Below, piece after piece: positions 8,913 through 16,344 of a DNA stretch of 64,000 bases; positions within the stretch are counted from its first letter, which is position 1; each line of letters starts with the position of its first letter. Made by a program: the position numbers and the translations under genes. Origin of the DNA: Peterkaempfera sp044755465 (GTDB lineage: Bacteria > Actinomycetota > Actinomycetes > Streptomycetales > Streptomycetaceae); contig NZ_JBIVRB010000010.1 in NCBI RefSeq assembly GCF_044755465.1, positions 142,831-206,830 on the forward strand. The letters run 5' to 3'. The notes beneath the pieces are model-generated. The model had not been told where the DNA came from. It saw only the letters and a program-made list of their open reading frames with translations, and made no database searches.

Positions 8913-10625
8913 ATGGTGAAGCCGGTAGCACTCTCCCCCCGGAACCGAGCCGAGGCACTCACCCGCCTCGGGGAGCACGAACTCGACATCCTGGTGGTCG
9001 GCGGCGGCGTGGTCGGCGCCGGAGCCGCCCTGGACGCCGCCACCCGGGGGCTGAGCGTCGGCCTGGTCGAGGCCAGAGACTGGGCGTCCGGCACCTCCAG
9101 CCGCTCCAGCAAGCTCATCCACGGCGGCCTGCGCTACCTGGAGATGCTGGACTTCCGCCTGGTCGCCGAGGCCCTCAAAGAGCGCGGCCTGCTGCTCCAG
9201 CGCCTCGCCCCGCACCTGGTCCGGCCGGTGCCGTTCCTCTACCCGCTGCAACACCGCGTCTGGGAGCGCCCGTACGTCGGCTCCGGCGTGCTGCTGTACG
9301 ACACCATGGCCATCGGCTCCGGCAACTCGCGCGGCCTGCCCCACCACCGCCACCTCACCCGGCGCGGCGCCCTGCGGGAGGCCCCCGCGCTGCGGCAGGA
9401 CGCCCTGGTCGGCGCGGTGCAGTACTGGGACGCCCAGGTGGACGACGCCCGGCACACCATGACGCTCGCCCGCACCGCCGCCGCGTACGGGGCGCTGGTG
9501 GCCAACCGCACCCGGGTCACCCGGTTCCTGCGGCAGGGCGAGCGGGTGGTCGGCGCGGTCGTCACCGACCTGGAGAGCGGCAGCACCACGGAGGTCCGCG
9601 CCAAGCAGGTGATCAACGCCACCGGCGTCTGGACCGACGACACCCAGAGCATGGCCGGCACCCGGGGCCAGTTCCACGTCCGCGCCTCCAAGGGCGTCCA
9701 CCTGCTGGTGCCCCGGGACCGGATCAACTCCCGCACCGGCCTGATCCTGCGCACCGAGAAGAGCGTGCTCTTCGTCATCCCCTGGGGCCGGCACTGGATC
9801 GTCGGCACCACCGACACCGACTGGGACCTGGACAAGGCCCACCCCGCCGTCAGCTCCCGGGACATCGAGTACCTGCTCGACCACGTCAACAAGGTGCTGG
9901 TCACCCCGCTCACCCCGGAGGACGTCGAGGGCGTCTACGCCGGACTGCGCCCGCTGCTGGCCGGCGAGGCCGCCGAGACCAGCAAGCTCTCCCGCGAACA
10001 CCTGGTGGCCCACCCGGTGCCCGGCCTGGTGGTGGTCGCCGGCGGCAAGTACACCACCTACCGGGTGATGGCCAAGGACGCGGTCGACGAGGCCGTCCGC
10101 GCCCTGGACGAGAAGGTGCCCGGCTGCACCACCGAGACCGTCCCGCTGCTGGGCGCCGACGGCTTCCAGGCGATCTGGAACGCCCGGCACACCCTCGCCC
10201 GCCACTCCGGCCTGCACGTCGCCCGGGTCGAGCACCTGCTGCGCCGCTACGGCTCGCTGGTCGGGGAGGTGCTGGAGCTGATCGCGGACGACCCCTCGCT
10301 CGGTGAGCCGCTGCCCAGCTCCGACGACTACCTGCGGGCCGAGGCCGTCTACGCCGTCACCCACGAGGGCGCCCGGCACCTGGACGACGTGCTGGCCCGC
10401 CGCACCCGGATCTCCATCGAGTCCTGGGACCGGGGCGTGGACGCCGCCCGTACCGTCGCGGAGCTGATGGCCGGCCGGCTGGACTGGGGCAAGGAGCAGG
10501 TGGAACGCGAGATCGACCACTACCTCAAGCGGGTCGAGGCCGAACGGGAGGCCCAGCGGCAGCCCGACGACCACACCGCCGACGCGGTACGGCTCGGCGC
10601 ACCCGAGATCGTGCCGCTCGGCTGA
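8913..10625 (+). CDS. glpD: Aerobic glycerol-3-phosphate dehydrogenase
   Basis: A 570-residue FAD-dependent membrane-associated dehydrogenase that oxidises glycerol 3-phosphate to dihydroxyacetone phosphate and passes electrons to quinone. The FAD-binding motif is DILVVGGGVVGAGAALDAATRG near residues 28-48, followed by SSRSSKLIHGGLRYLE, a GlpD signature. A second conserved segment is VVAGGKYTTYRVMAKDAV in the C-terminal half of the flavoprotein domain, and a C-terminal helical domain ends the protein. It completes the pathway started by glpF and glpK. A stem-loop follows at 10658-10695. Confidence 0.96.
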   Translation: MVKPVALSPRNRAEALTRLGEHELDILVVGGGVVGAGAALDAATRGLSVGLVEARDWASGTSSRSSKLIHGGLRYLEMLDFRLVAEALKERGLLLQRLAPHLVRPVPFLYPLQHRVWERPYVGSGVLLYDTMAIGSGNSRGLPHHRHLTRRGALREAPALRQDALVGAVQYWDAQVDDARHTMTLARTAAAYGALVANRTRVTRFLRQGERVVGAVVTDLESGSTTEVRAKQVINATGVWTDDTQSMAGTRGQFHVRASKGVHLLVPRDRINSRTGLILRTEKSVLFVIPWGRHWIVGTTDTDWDLDKAHPAVSSRDIEYLLDHVNKVLVTPLTPEDVEGVYAGLRPLLAGEAAETSKLSREHLVAHPVPGLVVVAGGKYTTYRVMAKDAVDEAVRALDEKVPGCTTETVPLLGADGFQAIWNARHTLARHSGLHVARVEHLLRRYGSLVGEVLELIADDPSLGEPLPSSDDYLRAEAVYAVTHEGARHLDDVLARRTRISIESWDRGVDAARTVAELMAGRLDWGKEQVEREIDHYLKRVEAEREAQRQPDDHTADAVRLGAPEIVPLG

Positions 10626-10657
10626 CGCGCCCCGCCGGGAGTGGAGTGCGCCGACCA

Positions 10658-10695
10658 CCCGCCGTAGGGTCCCGTGCAGAGGACCCCGCGGCGGG
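10658..10695 (+). terminator. Terminator hairpin after glpD
   Basis: A 15-base arm at 10658-10672 pairs with 10681-10695 with two mismatches and an eight-base loop. It separates the glycerol operon from kynU, so kynU is probably transcribed from its own promoter. Confidence 0.6.
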
Positions 10696-10765
10696 CGGCC
10701 CACCCCGGCCGGTTCGCCGCCGGACGCGAGAGCCGCGGCCCTCCCCGACCCCCGGAGGCGAACCG

Positions 10766-12028
10766 GTGACCCCAGCCACCGCCACCCGCACCGCCCTGGC
10801 GGCCCGCGCCGCCGCGCTGGACGCGGCCGACCCGCTGGCCGCCGTCCGCGGGCGGTTCCTGCTGCCCGAGGGGGTCGTCTACCTGGACGGCAACTCCCTC
10901 GGCGCGCTGCCCGCCGCCGTGCCGCCCGCGCTCCAGGACGCGGTGGCGCGCCAGTGGGGCACCGACCTGATCCGCTCCTGGAACGACAACGGCTGGTGGC
11001 AGGCCCCGCAGCGGGTCGGTGACGCCGTCGGCCGGCTGGTCGGCGCCGCCGCCGGGCAGACGGTGGTGGGGGAGTCCACCAGCGTCCAGCTGTTCAACGC
11101 GCTCACCGCCGCCGCCCGGCTGCGCCCCGGCCGCCCGCTGCTGCTCACCGACCCGGACCACTTCCCCACCGACCAGTACATCGCGGACTCGGTCGGCCGG
11201 CTGCTGGGCCTGGAGGTCCGCCGGGTCCCGGCCCGGGAGCTGGCCGCCGCGCTGGCCGCCGACGGCGACCGGGTGGCGGTCGCCGCATACGCGCCGGTGG
11301 ACTACCGCACCGGGGAGCTGTACGACATGGCGGAGCTGACCGCCGCCGCCCACCGGGCGGGCGCGCTCATCCTGTGGGACCTGTGCCACGCGGCCGGAGC
11401 GCTGCCGGTGCGGCTGGACGGCATCGGCGCCGACCTGGCCGTGGGCTGCGGCTACAAGTACCTCTCCGGCGGCCCCGGCGCGCCCGCCTTCCTCTACCTC
11501 GCCCACCGCCACCAGGACTCCTTCGACCAGCCGCTGACCGGCTGGAACGGGCACGCCGAGCCCTTCGCGATGGAGGGCCGCTACCGCCCCGCCCCGGAGG
11601 TCTCCCGGGCCAGGATCGGCACCCCGCCGATGCTGTCGCTGCTGGCGCTGGAGGCGGCGCTCACCGCCTTCGACGGGGTGGAGATGGCCCAGGTCAGGGC
11701 CAAGAACACCTCGCTGACCGGCTTCTTCCTGGACTGCGCCGACCTGCTGCTGGACGGGCTCGGCTTCAGCGCCGCCACACCGCGCGCGGCCGACCGGCGC
11801 GGCAGCCAGGTCTCGCTGCGCCACCCGGAGGCATACCCGCTGGTCCAGGCCCTGGCGGCGCGCGGTGTCATCGGCGACATGCGGGCGCCGGACCTGCTGC
11901 GCTTCGGGGTGAACGCGCTGTACGTCTCGCATGCCGACGTGCTGGCGGCGGTGGGGGAGCTGGCTGCGGTGGCCGCTGCGGGGGAGCACCGCGCCGAGCG
12001 GTTCCGGCGGCGGGCGACGGTCACCTGA
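10766..12028 (+). CDS. kynU: Kynureninase
   Basis: A 420-residue PLP-dependent aminotransferase-fold enzyme that cleaves kynurenine to anthranilate and alanine in tryptophan catabolism. It shows VYLDGNSLGALP near residue 38, FPTDQYIADSV, and the PLP-lysine segment DLAVGCGYKYLSGGPGAPAFLYL. WDLCHAAGALPV supplies the conserved Asp and His. Length matches the family. The GTG start at 10766 is chosen because GGAGG lies eight bases upstream. No tryptophan dioxygenase or formamidase gene is adjacent, which is unusual. The stop codon lies in the first unit of a 17-bp tandem repeat. Confidence 0.93.
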   Translation: MTPATATRTALAARAAALDAADPLAAVRGRFLLPEGVVYLDGNSLGALPAAVPPALQDAVARQWGTDLIRSWNDNGWWQAPQRVGDAVGRLVGAAAGQTVVGESTSVQLFNALTAAARLRPGRPLLLTDPDHFPTDQYIADSVGRLLGLEVRRVPARELAAALAADGDRVAVAAYAPVDYRTGELYDMAELTAAAHRAGALILWDLCHAAGALPVRLDGIGADLAVGCGYKYLSGGPGAPAFLYLAHRHQDSFDQPLTGWNGHAEPFAMEGRYRPAPEVSRARIGTPPMLSLLALEAALTAFDGVEMAQVRAKNTSLTGFFLDCADLLLDGLGFSAATPRAADRRGSQVSLRHPEAYPLVQALAARGVIGDMRAPDLLRFGVNALYVSHADVLAAVGELAAVAAAGEHRAERFRRRATVT

Positions 12029-12144
12029 GGCGGCCGGTCATCTGAGGCGGCCGGTCATCTGAGGCGGCCGGTCACTTGAGGCGGCTGGTCATCTGAGGCG
12101 GTCGGTCACTTGAGGCGGCTGGTCATCTGAGGCGGTCGGGCGGG
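12026..12144. repeat. 17-bp tandem repeat at the end of kynU
   Basis: Seven successive units of TGAGGCGGCCGGTCATC and close variants run from 12026 to 12144. The first unit contains the kynU stop codon. Because 17 is not a multiple of three and every unit starts with TGA, the array places stops in all three frames. It ends within a few bases of the stop of the convergent GntR regulator gene, so it lies in a convergent intergenic gap. Confidence 0.9.
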
Positions 12145-12148
12145 CCGG

Positions 12149-12823
12149 TCAGCAGGGTGCGGCGCGGCATCTGCCGATGGCGCCGGCGGCCTCCGCCGAC
12201 GCCGACTCGGGGTCGCCCCGGCGGACGGCGTCGACGATGCCGTCGTGGGCCACGTACCGGTCGGCGGTGAGGACCGGGCCGATGTCCTGCCGCAGATGGG
12301 CGCGGAGCACCTCGCCCAGGTCGGCGTAGAGGGCGGTCAGCAGTTCGTTGTGCGCGGCGGCCACCACGACCTGGTGGAACGCCGCGTCGGCCTGCACGAA
12401 GGACTCCGGCTCACCGGCCCGCCAGGCGTCCTCCCGCCGCCGCAGCGCCACGTCCAGCAGTTCGAGGTCGCGGTCGGTGCGCCGGGCCGCCGCCAGCCCG
12501 GCGGCCGACGCCTCCAGCGCCGCCCGCAGCTCGGCCACCCTGGCCGGCTCGGAGTCCGCGAACCGCCGGTGCATCACCCCGGCCAGCTCGCTGGTGGCCA
12601 GGACGTAGGTGCCCGAGCCCTGCCGGATGTCCAGCAGCCCGTTGTGCGCCAGCGCCCGGACCGCTTCCCGGATGGTGTTGCGGGCCACGCCCAGCTGCTC
12701 GACCAGTGCGGACTCGGTCGGGATGCGCGAGCCGACCGGCCATTCGCCGGAGGCGATCTGGCCGCGCAGCTGCGCGATCACCTGGTCGGAGAGCGGGGTG
12801 CGCCGGGCCGACGAGAGCGGCAT
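12149..12823 (-). CDS. FadR/GntR family transcriptional regulator with FCD domain
   Basis: A 224-residue regulator. The N-terminal winged helix spans residues about 5-75: LSDQVIAQLRGQIASGEWPVG, then PTESALVEQLGVARNTIREAVRALAHNGLLDIRQGSGTYV, the GntR signature. The C-terminal FCD ligand-binding domain (about 85-215) includes RAALEASAAGLAA, FHQVVVAAAHNELL and the His-containing AHDGIVDAVRRGD, consistent with a metal/carboxylate ligand. The ATG at 12821-12823 is chosen because GAGGAG lies just upstream; a longer form is possible. It is divergent from the MFS gene, which it very likely controls through the palindrome at 12848-12868. Confidence 0.9.
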   Translation of the reverse strand: MPLSSARRTPLSDQVIAQLRGQIASGEWPVGSRIPTESALVEQLGVARNTIREAVRALAHNGLLDIRQGSGTYVLATSELAGVMHRRFADSEPARVAELRAALEASAAGLAAARRTDRDLELLDVALRRREDAWRAGEPESFVQADAAFHQVVVAAAHNELLTALYADLGEVLRAHLRQDIGPVLTADRYVAHDGIVDAVRRGDPESASAEAAGAIGRCRAAPC

Positions 12824-12847
12824 GGGACTCCTCGGGGTGTGGGGGCC

Positions 12848-12868
12848 TGTTGGACACATCATCCAACA
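12848..12868. promoter_or_regulatory. Perfect palindrome, probable GntR operator
   Basis: TGTTGGA and TCCAACA are perfect seven-base arms separated by seven bases. The site lies between the divergent GntR regulator and MFS transporter genes, just upstream of the MFS promoter, where an autoregulating FadR-type repressor would bind. Confidence 0.6.
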
Positions 12869-12897
12869 TCCATTCGACCAAATTCATCCTATGATTC

Positions 12898-12903
12898 TAT
12901 GAT
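12898..12903 (+). promoter_or_regulatory. -10 box for a leaderless MFS transcript
   Basis: TATGAT ends seven bases before the ATG at 12910, so transcription should start at or next to the start codon. No ribosome binding site is present. The -35 is not well defined (TTCGAC at 12873-12878 is a candidate). Confidence 0.5.
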
Positions 12904-12909
12904 GCTTCA

Positions 12910-14172
12910 ATGTCGACCGCCACCAACCCCACCTCCGCAGCCGACGCGCCGACCATCGAGCAGCGTCAGGACCGCACCGCCCGCCGCGTGAGACTGCTGC
13001 TCGCCCTCGCCCTGGTCGCGGCGGCCGTCAACCTCCGGCCCGCCGTCACCAGCCTCGGCCCGCTGCTGGAGCGGGTCCGCGACGGGCTGGGCATGAGCGC
13101 CACCGTCGCCGGACTGCTCACCGCCGTCCCCTCCCTCTGCTTCGCCGTCTTCGGCCTGGCCGCCCCCGCCCTCGCCCGCCGGATCGGCCCGGCCGCCGTG
13201 GTCACCGCCGCCATGGGCGCCATAACCCTGGGCCTGGCCGCCCGCGCCTTCGCCGGCGGCACCGCCGTCTTCCTGCTGCTCAGCGCCCTCTCACTGGCCG
13301 GGATCGCCGTCTCCAACGTGCTGATGCCGGTGATCGTCAAGCGCTACTTCCCGGACCGGGTCGGCCCGATGCTCGGCCTGTACTCGATGGCGCTCTCGGC
13401 CGGCACCGCCCTGGCCGCCGCCGTCACCGTCCCGCTCACCACCGCCCTCGGCGGCAACTGGCGGGCCGGCCTCGGCATCTGGGCCGCCCTCGCCGCCGTC
13501 GCCCTGCTGCTCTGGCTCGCCGTGCTCGGCACCGACCGCAGGAGCCGCAGCGGCGCCGCACCGCAGTCCGGCGCCGCGGCCGAAGCCGCCGGGCCGCGCA
13601 TCCTGCGCAGCCGCACCGCCTGGGCGCTGGTCGCCTTCTTCGGCCTCCAGGCGACTGGCGCGTACGCCACCATGGGCTGGCTGCCGCAGATCTTCCAGGA
13701 CGCGGGCATCTCGGCCGGCGCCTCCGGCGTGCTGCTCGCGGTCACCATGGTGATCAGCGTGCCGGTCTCCTTCGTGCTGCCGTCGCTGGCCGCCCGCAGC
13801 GCCGACCAGCGGGTATTCGTCCTGGCACTGGGCTGCTGCGGGCTCGGCGGCTACGCCGGACTGGCCCTGGCACCGGCCGCCGCGCCCTGGCTGTGGGCGG
13901 TGCTGGCCGGGCTCGCCAACTGCTGCTTCCCGCTGGCCATCACCATGATCGGCCTGCGGGCCCGCAGCGCCGTCGGGGTGGCCCGGCTGTCGGCCTTCTC
14001 GCAGAGCCTGGGCTATCTGATCTCCATCCCGGGGCCGATCCTGGTCGGCGCCCTCTACCAGCACACCGGCTCCTGGTACGCGCCGATCGGGCTGCTGGCC
14101 GCACTGCTGCTGCCGCAGATGGGCGCCGGGATGCTGGCCGGACGTCCCCGGCACATCGAGGACGAGGCATGA
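12910..14172 (+). CDS. MFS transporter, CynX/NimT family
   Basis: A 420-residue membrane transporter with about twelve hydrophobic helices. VNLRPAVTSLGPLLERVRDGLGMS near residue 38 is the characteristic first-loop motif of the CynX/NimT (cyanate/nitroimidazole) branch of the major facilitator superfamily, with G-LT-VPSLCFAVFGLAAPALARRIG after it. The substrate is unknown; the divergent FCD-type regulator suggests a small carboxylate. The gene seems to be leaderless. It is followed by a perfect hairpin and a 40-residue membrane peptide that often accompanies such transporters. Confidence 0.9.
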   Translation: MSTATNPTSAADAPTIEQRQDRTARRVRLLLALALVAAAVNLRPAVTSLGPLLERVRDGLGMSATVAGLLTAVPSLCFAVFGLAAPALARRIGPAAVVTAAMGAITLGLAARAFAGGTAVFLLLSALSLAGIAVSNVLMPVIVKRYFPDRVGPMLGLYSMALSAGTALAAAVTVPLTTALGGNWRAGLGIWAALAAVALLLWLAVLGTDRRSRSGAAPQSGAAAEAAGPRILRSRTAWALVAFFGLQATGAYATMGWLPQIFQDAGISAGASGVLLAVTMVISVPVSFVLPSLAARSADQRVFVLALGCCGLGGYAGLALAPAAAPWLWAVLAGLANCCFPLAITMIGLRARSAVGVARLSAFSQSLGYLISIPGPILVGALYQHTGSWYAPIGLLAALLLPQMGAGMLAGRPRHIEDEA

Positions 14173-14175
14173 CGG

Positions 14176-14213
14176 CCGGACGGCGGCCCCGGTGCTCCCG
14201 GGCCGCCGTCCGG
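14176..14213 (+). terminator. Hairpin after the MFS gene
   Basis: A perfect 14-base stem (14176-14189 with 14200-14213) and a ten-base loop begin four bases after the MFS stop codon. It separates the transporter from the small gene at 14230, and could attenuate or terminate transcription. Confidence 0.65.
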
Positions 14214-14229
14214 ATGCGACACTCGGAAC

Positions 14230-14352
14230 ATGCCCGTGCTCGAACCGAACCCCACCGACGGCCACAAGAAGCTGCTGATGATCTTCGCGGCCATCGGCGG
14301 CATCCTGGTCGTCGTCGCCGTGATCGCCACCGTCGCCCAGTCCATGGGGTGA
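14230..14352 (+). CDS. SGM_5486-type small transporter-associated membrane protein
   Basis: A 40-residue peptide: a hydrophilic N-terminus (MPVLEPNPTDGHKK) followed by one transmembrane helix (LLMIFAAIGGILVVVAVIATVAQ). The PNP...KK start followed by a single helix, directly behind a CynX-type MFS gene, matches the small family named SGM_5486 transporter-associated protein. Its job is not known; a role as a small accessory subunit of the transporter is inferred from position. It has no clear ribosome binding site, and GACACT six bases before the ATG could be a -10 box. A hairpin follows at 14361-14392. Confidence 0.75.
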   Translation: MPVLEPNPTDGHKKLLMIFAAIGGILVVVAVIATVAQSMG

Positions 14353-14360
14353 CCGCTGCG

Positions 14361-14392
14361 GGCCCGCCACCCCGGTAGGGGGACGGCGGGCC
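14361..14392 (+). terminator. Hairpin after the small membrane protein gene
   Basis: GGCCCGCC (14361-14368) pairs with GGCGGGCC (14385-14392), with further CCCC/GGGG pairing in the loop. It lies eight bases behind the stop codon. Confidence 0.5.
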
Positions 14393-14434
14393 GAGCGCCG
14401 CGCCGACGACGGCGTTTTCTGCAAAGCTGGCGTC

Positions 14435-14956
14435 ATGAGCGTCGACACGCCCCGCAGGATCATCGTCCTCCGGCACGCGAAGGCCGACTGGCCGTCGGTG
14501 CCCGACCACGAGCGGCCGCTGGCCGACCGCGGCCGGAGGGACGCGCCCGAGACCGGCCGCTGGCTGGCCGGCGCGGGCATCAACCCCGAACTGGTGCTCT
14601 GCTCCACCGCGCTGCGCACCCGGGAGACCTGGAAGCTGGTCGCCCATGAGCTGCCCAAGCGCGCCCGCCGGACGGTCTACGAGGACCGCCTGTACGAGGC
14701 CAGCCCCGGCGAGATCATCGCCGTCCTCCAGGAGACCTCCGACGAGATCGGCGACGTACTGCTGGTCGGCCACAACCCCGGTGTCCAGGGCCTCACCGAG
14801 GTGCTCACCGCCGAGGCGGAGGGCGACACCCTGATCCGGCTGCGCCGGGGCGGCTTCCCCACCGCCGCCGTCGCGGTGCTCACCTTCACCGGCTCCTGGA
14901 AGTCGGCCGAGCCCGCCGCGGCCACGCTGGTGGCCTTCCACTCCCCGCAGGACTGA
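14435..14956 (+). CDS. SixA-like histidine phosphatase family protein
   Basis: A 173-residue member of the histidine phosphatase (phosphoglycerate-mutase-like) superfamily. The catalytic RHA motif is IIVLRHAKADWP with His14 as nucleophile; STALRTRETW and LLVGHNPGV carry the second Arg and second His of the active site. Size and the short RHAKA motif match SixA rather than phosphoglycerate mutase. In enterobacteria SixA dephosphorylates histidine phosphotransfer proteins; the substrate here is unknown. Translation may be leaderless, since no ribosome binding site is seen. Confidence 0.85.
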   Translation: MSVDTPRRIIVLRHAKADWPSVPDHERPLADRGRRDAPETGRWLAGAGINPELVLCSTALRTRETWKLVAHELPKRARRTVYEDRLYEASPGEIIAVLQETSDEIGDVLLVGHNPGVQGLTEVLTAEAEGDTLIRLRRGGFPTAAVAVLTFTGSWKSAEPAAATLVAFHSPQD

Positions 14957-14963
14957 GCCCGGC

Positions 14964-14979
14964 GGCCGGCCTTCCGGCC
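14964..14979. terminator. Small hairpin between convergent genes
   Basis: GGCCGG (14964-14969), loop CCTT, CCGGCC (14974-14979), located between the convergent SixA-like gene and serB. It could act in both directions but is short. Confidence 0.35.
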
Positions 14980-15003
14980 CATACGGCGCTCGGAGGGAGC
15001 GGA

Positions 15004-16245
15004 TCAGGCGTCCGACGCGTCCGCCGCCTCGACCTCTTCGCGGGTGATGCCCAGCAGGTACAGCACGGTGTCCAGGAACGGCACGTTCACCGCTGTGTCG
15101 GCGGCCTCGCGCACCACCGGCTTGGCGTTGAAGGCCACCCCGAGCCCGGCCGCGTTCAACATGTCCAGGTCGTTGGCACCGTCCCCGATCGCCACCGTCT
15201 GCTCCAGCGGCACCTGGGCCCGCTCCGCGAACCGGGCCAGCATCCGGGCCTTGCCCGCGCGGTCCACGATCTCCCCGACCACCCGGCCGGTGAACCGCCC
15301 GTCCGCGACCTCCAGCGTGTTGGCGGCGGCGAAGTCCAGCCCCAGCCGCTCCACCAGGTCATCGGTGACCTGGGTGAACCCGCCGGAGACGATGCCCACC
15401 TGGTAGCCGAGCCGCTTCAGCGTCCGGATCAGCGTGCGGGCGCCCGGCGTCAGCCGCACCTCGGCGCGGACCTTGTCCACCACCCCGGCGTCCAGCCCGG
15501 CCAGCAGCGCCACCCGGGCCCGCAGCGACTCCGCGAAGTCCAGCTCGCCGCGCATCGCCGCGGCGGTCACCTCCGCGACCTTCGCCTCGCAGCCCGCGTG
15601 GGCCGCGAAGAGCTCGATGACCTCGTCCTGGATCAGGGTGGAGTCGACGTCCATCACCACCAGCCGCTTGGCCCGCCGGTGCAGCCCCGCGCGGACCACG
15701 GCCACGTCCACCCGCTGCACCACGGCCTCGGCCGCCAGTGCGCCGCGCAGCGCATCGGTGGCCACACCGGAGACCGCCAGCTCCACGGCGGTCACCGGGT
15801 ACTTGGCGAGCCGGAACACCCGGTCGATGTTGCCGCCCGCCTCGCTGATCCTGGCGGTGAGCGCGGCGACGGCCCCGGCGGTCAGCGGCTGGCCGAGCAC
15901 CGTGACGTGCGAGCGGCCCTCACGGCGCGGCCGGTTGTCGCCCGTACCGGAGATGATCTCGGCCTGGAGCCGCAGTTCGTCGGCCCAGCGGTGCACGGTG
16001 GCGCGCAGCTCGCCCTCCGGGCCCGGCGCGCCGCCGGCCGGCGGGGTGACCAGGGCGCAGAGCGTTATCCGCCCCCGGGTCACCAACTGCTCGATGTCTA
16101 TGACGTCCACACCGAAGGTGGCGAGGGTCGAGAAGAGACCCGCGGTGATACCGGGCCGGTCGGTACCGAAGACCTTGACCAGCAGGGTCCGGGGCTGCGG
16201 CGCCGCTTCGGGGAGGGGACCGGTGGGCGGGAGCGATGCGTTCAT
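15004..16245 (-). CDS. serB: Phosphoserine phosphatase SerB
   Basis: A 413-residue enzyme that makes serine from phosphoserine. Two ACT-like regions form the N-terminal part (TLLVKVFGTDRPGITAGLFS near residues 20-38 and HVTVLGQPLTAGAVAALTARI near 113-133). The HAD phosphatase domain starts at about 190 with VVMDVDSTLIQDEVIELFA, where Asp199 and Asp201 are the catalytic pair; GIVSGGFTQV and IGDGANDLDML are the later HAD motifs. The two-ACT form is typical of actinobacteria. ATG at 16245 is preferred over an upstream in-frame start at 16287. Confidence 0.94.
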   Translation of the reverse strand: MNASLPPTGPLPEAAPQPRTLLVKVFGTDRPGITAGLFSTLATFGVDVIDIEQLVTRGRITLCALVTPPAGGAPGPEGELRATVHRWADELRLQAEIISGTGDNRPRREGRSHVTVLGQPLTAGAVAALTARISEAGGNIDRVFRLAKYPVTAVELAVSGVATDALRGALAAEAVVQRVDVAVVRAGLHRRAKRLVVMDVDSTLIQDEVIELFAAHAGCEAKVAEVTAAAMRGELDFAESLRARVALLAGLDAGVVDKVRAEVRLTPGARTLIRTLKRLGYQVGIVSGGFTQVTDDLVERLGLDFAAANTLEVADGRFTGRVVGEIVDRAGKARMLARFAERAQVPLEQTVAIGDGANDLDMLNAAGLGVAFNAKPVVREAADTAVNVPFLDTVLYLLGITREEVEAADASDA

Positions 16246-16344
16246 GGTGGCGTCCACGCTACCCGGCGCACGCCCGGCTCCACGCACCCCGTCCGCGTTG
16301 TGGACGCCCCCCGAGCGCCGGTGCGGCGGCCGGGGCGCGCGCGG

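Noticed and set aside
7143..10703. Antisense ORF of 1186 codons opposite the glycerol genes
   Set aside because: It is fully antisense to glpF, glpK and glpD, has the repetitive Gly/Val/Ala/Gln composition of GC-driven shadow frames, and has no domain.
12026..12144. CRISPR-like array after kynU
   Set aside because: Units are contiguous with no unique spacers, and no cas genes are present; it is a simple tandem repeat.
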